This document shows, piece after piece, positions 62,401-64,000 of a stretch of DNA of 64,000 nt. A program made the position numbers and the translations under genes. The stretch covers positions 46,207-110,206 of the forward strand of contig CAJNDS010000579.1 in assembly GCA_905221605.1 (NCBI GenBank), read 5' to 3'. This DNA comes from Symbiodinium natans (lineage: Eukaryota; Sar; Dinophyceae; Suessiales; Symbiodiniaceae). A model generated the notes under the pieces. The model was not told the DNA's origin, ran no database searches, and worked only from the letters and a program-made list of their open reading frames with translations. The number at the start of each line of letters is the position of its first letter. Within the stretch, counting starts at the first letter, position 1.

Positions 62401-64000
62401 AAATCCGTGGCGGGTGCCTGGGCGTCGTCCTCCACGTCCTCGCAGTCGTTCTCCTCGACTCCATCTTGTGGATCAGCATCTTCGTGCAGGTGGACTTTCG
62501 GACCGCGCGTGCTGGACAGCCACCACATCAGCTGAGAGACTTGGTGCATGAATTGTCGCGCTACCACTGCCGGCTGCTGGTTGCACAACTGGTTGGGCGA
62601 CAACCCATCCCAAGTGAAGTTCTTGTCATTCTGGTAGCGGAATAGGATCTCTGCAGCGTGCTGCTCCAGTTCTGCTTGAGGGCGGTCGGGATGCAGCCGC
62701 AGCAACCGTGCCGAGATAGCCGCGAGGAGCAACGCAGGCTGGCGCGCGTGGCAGGACAGTGTCATGAAGAAGTTGGGAGGGCCAAGCTGCTCGTACATGT
62801 TGAGCGCCACTCCCTTCTTGGCATACAGGTACGGCTGCGTGCCAGGCATGTCCCGCAAGGCAGCGTACACCTGACGGCTACCGTTCTCGTAGTCGCTACT
62901 GCCGTAGGGCACCCGCTGGTTGCCGATCCGGACGTTGATGTTTCCGGAAAGTCGCTTCTTGGTCTGCATCTCCAGCAGCCACATGATGTAGGCCGTGGAC
63001 GCTTCGAAGCGGGAATCCAGGCTCAGCAGACGCTTCCGGGCATATTGGGAAAAGCTCCCGTTGTCGTTCTGCCAGACTCCTGTGCCGCTGGGAAACAAGT
63101 GTGGGAAGAATTTTGCATCCATGCCATCGCTGAGGTCTGCGGATCCTCGCACTTTTCGCAAATCTTGTACGTCGGCTTCGGCTTTTGGGGCCTGGAATTG
63201 CTTCGGCACCAGGTATGTCATCTCGATCTCTTGGTTTGCTTCTGTTCCCGCAAGTGGGTCTGTTGGCACCGCAGCCGCAGCAGATGTCTTGTTGGCGAGG
63301 ATGGCAGCCATTCTCGCCAGAGCTCTGTCCACTGCCGGGCTCCGTTGATAGAGGCAGTGCAGTTCCTTCAAGGCCTGCAAGGCCGCGTGTAGGTGCTCCA
63401 AACGCGCTGGTGATGCGGTCATGCCGTCCACGCCCTCGACCAGCACTGTACCGTCTTCTTCCAAAGTGGCGCCTTCGAGGACGTCGCAGATGAAAGGATC
63501 CTGCATGAGCACTGCGTACATGCGACCCCACTGCGCGCTCGGGCCGCCTGATGGCAGCTTGTCCAACAAGACCTGCGAGATGCGTGCCATGGCGAGGAGA
63601 TGCTGCTCGATGGGTTGCAGACTTTGCAGTGCTTCTGGGATGGGGGCCGGGATTGGCAAAACCACCTTGGTGCGATTCTCGCGGCAATTCCTGCAGAGCA
63701 GCTGGCCACTTCCTTTGGCTGTTCTGCAGTGCCTCCCTGGTGTTAGAGTCTGGCACTTCTGGCACACGCGAGAAAGGCCAAATCTACTCCAGCTCCGCGA
63801 AAAAGCCAAGTAATGGGCTTGTGCCTGCTCCTGGGTCAAGGTGTCCTCGTCTGGAAAAGGGTAGCCCTGCTGCTGAATCTCCGAGGCGATGGGCCTGGGC
63901 CCTCGGCCGCCCTCTCCCTCCTCTGCCTTTGCCCGCTCCCTTGCCTCACGCAGCTGTCGGCGCTCTGCTTCTTTGCTGTCTTCTTCCCGCAAAGGTCCAC
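59319..64000 (-). CDS. Helitron Rep-helicase (RepHel), 5' end beyond the window
   Basis: Open from the window edge, about 1,560 residues. Numbers count from the TTG at 63992, which is not a proven start. Residues 77-103 hold two CxxC pairs, followed by PIEQHLLAMARI, as in the N-terminal region (DUF6570-like) of many Helitron proteins. FFPHLFPSGTG (295-305) and FFMTLSCHARQPALL (408-422) begin the Helitron-like N domain. The HUH nuclease motif RGYPHAHILLWI has His563 and His565, and RYILGYTFK near 735 supplies the Tyr pair. The PIF1 helicase has GPGGSGKS at 1114-1121 (Walker A), FVDEMS near 1196 (Walker B), then GDLYQLPP, SIHKSQA and AYVALSR near 1497. After CGTLQ the frame is lost: the expected continuation is in the next frame (58979-59464), so the last ~50 residues to 59319 are out of frame. 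Rolling-circle transposition is the family role. Confidence 0.82.
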   Translation of the reverse strand, partial: GPLREEDSKEAERRQLREARERAKAEEGEGGRGPRPIASEIQQQGYPFPDEDTLTQEQAQAHYLAFSRSWSRFGLSRVCQKCQTLTPGRHCRTAKGSGQLLCRNCRENRTKVVLPIPAPIPEALQSLQPIEQHLLAMARISQVLLDKLPSGGPSAQWGRMYAVLMQDPFICDVLEGATLEEDGTVLVEGVDGMTASPARLEHLHAALQALKELHCLYQRSPAVDRALARMAAILANKTSAAAAVPTDPLAGTEANQEIEMTYLVPKQFQAPKAEADVQDLRKVRGSADLSDGMDAKFFPHLFPSGTGVWQNDNGSFSQYARKRLLSLDSRFEASTAYIMWLLEMQTKKRLSGNINVRIGNQRVPYGSSDYENGSRQVYAALRDMPGTQPYLYAKKGVALNMYEQLGPPNFFMTLSCHARQPALLLAAISARLLRLHPDRPQAELEQHAAEILFRYQNDKNFTWDGLSPNQLCNQQPAVVARQFMHQVSQLMWWLSSTRGPKVHLHEDADPQDGVEENDCEDVEDDAQAPATDFAGLHRRMRKERPPFKVLDYIIRIEWQKRGYPHAHILLWIEEWAKAKQQPDKMAPDDEDSEQAAETPVPDWSDDEAMENFIPRCAEDLSDKYICTKSPNTWRQSHRVPPRDREVNAKLSAEVVHNHTPYCGMYSEGACRFGFPHDAEPRTRRRTSHEQYANSRWKSSLATRRVKGDSMMGQYNIRILRRWRASMDLQVICELTSASRYILGYTFKSEEDREAQRRMENILAILTSQSAGAGLDNQKIYKAAHAALQGRTTSTFEACHLLLGFPIIEFSRDNVWVQVGPPDTWTVWVPKDEEQVALQQPTDYRNKKMRQGGNLPVAHHWYREMQTTFGEHETTLPVEGTEPVSCRFSEVTFLDFCAAFKYIGVQEPQPRRRPAIVGYQNFNPDEEAEAFYYSKLLLHLVWKEPGDWLLEQDAGSHAAAFQRIARDVRGHPDFLRSRCFPQLDGTVDAARKLQAVQATMYMKAKMHPANLRDGWANSKVAEENYKDSLQILDALKERYGGDIDFLAPDSVPTGAALNAFAPVEEGEESFEMLTVENPCPETTRQCQAMEHIVQSVLRQPNTKDTQNTQRLHMLLHGPGGSGKSVVVRAAAHVLRQSKKGCIIAAPTGVAAFNINGVTLHQCCLLPVVNQSHGKACDMPLPDRQKLATLRDIWSKVSVLFVDEMSFIPSWMLERLDQHLRLARDLQTLPFGGLHVIFAGDLYQLPPPSGLQAFASRLWLLFQLCELEGNQRAARDPAWAALLARVRVGQQTDADIEVLRNMVIKKGSKKRPAPKAVNLYATRQAVAESNRRYKEEHVLNTGEQLHDCPAVDTNVKTGVPLSPDAVWAEPENTGGLVGLLQVAIGLRVMLRYNIDVRDGLVNGACGTVEHIDTEKAGGEVERIWVSFEKNAGATWRAEHETSCVAISRRSATYLDRDGSKASRHQFPLVLAKAISIHKSQAATCKDGAHTRLDHTIFAEGQAYVALSRCGTLQLGALQPQGFAVQRQRRVGPDQAEGAASRPGRPGSLEGVVQAGAEQGVL

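Larger units (their letters stand above)
58522..64000 (-). mobile_element. Helitron-type rolling-circle element, 3' part
   Basis: The minus strand carries Rep/HUH, PIF1 helicase, zinc-finger and Josephin modules in order, spanning 58522 to the window edge. The left boundary is given only as the end of coding. Termini were not found, and the 5' part lies beyond base 64000. Confidence 0.75.

Noticed and set aside
59331-63813. Several + and alternate minus open frames of 100-290 codons
   Set aside because: Shadows of the GC-rich Helitron Rep-helicase frame; none carries a motif.
1-64000. CRISPR arrays, rRNA operons or bacterial operons
   Set aside because: No regularly spaced identical repeats with unique spacers, no rRNA core sequences and no ribosome-binding-site-linked gene strings were seen.

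Overview
The window reads as nuclear DNA of a eukaryotic protist, most likely a dinoflagellate. The reasons are: a reverse transcriptase/RNase H ORF of a type I know from dinoflagellate genomes (RT motif YFDD, AVRRF/RAIDDF block); blocks of the TTTAGGG telomere repeat, which dinoflagellates use; very low gene density; abundant micro- and minisatellites; and coding-like exons after pyrimidine-rich AG acceptor sites. Other TTTAGGG organisms (chromerids, some algae, plants) are not excluded by sequence alone. There are no bacterial-style operons, and I found no rRNA or tRNA genes.

Layout. Bases 1-4.3 kb hold a retroelement: the end of a coiled-coil ORF, a duplicated ~194-bp 5' leader, an RT-RNase H ORF broken by one extra C, its 3' tail, and a second, tail-only copy abutting a superfamily-1 helicase fragment. 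Bases 4.6-5.5 kb hold two minisatellites and a near-perfect 224-bp-arm foldback. From 5.5 to 48 kb the sequence is mostly non-repetitive with scattered simple repeats. Two intronless + strand genes stand out: a FAR-17a/AIG1-like multi-pass membrane protein (24.8-25.7 kb) and a four-TM protein with a cysteine-rich loop (28.4-30.0 kb). Several short + strand coding-like segments, including a probable multi-exon gene at 45.3-46.3 kb, look like exons of genes I cannot identify. All these calls are on the + strand, as expected for dinoflagellate unidirectional gene arrays.

From 48 to 57.6 kb almost everything is repetitive: GT/GC tracts, a degenerate ~105-bp satellite, about 1 kb of TGTGTT-type repeat, four TTTAGGG arrays in the same orientation, two related 1.5-1.9-kb subtelomere-like units bounded by those arrays, a 32-bp minisatellite open in all three + frames, a GGGGGGTTTT tract and a ~60-bp AT-rich satellite. 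These telomere arrays are interstitial, because more than 7 kb of other DNA follows the last one.

The right end (58.5-64 kb, minus strand) is a Helitron-type element running off the window. It has an N-terminal zinc-binding region, a HUH Rep nuclease and a PIF1-like helicase, then, across apparent frameshifts, a zinc-finger/Lys-Ala-rich segment and a Josephin-family cysteine protease (deubiquitinase) domain. The Helitron-Josephin pairing is the most novel thing I see here. The repeated telomere-bounded units are second.
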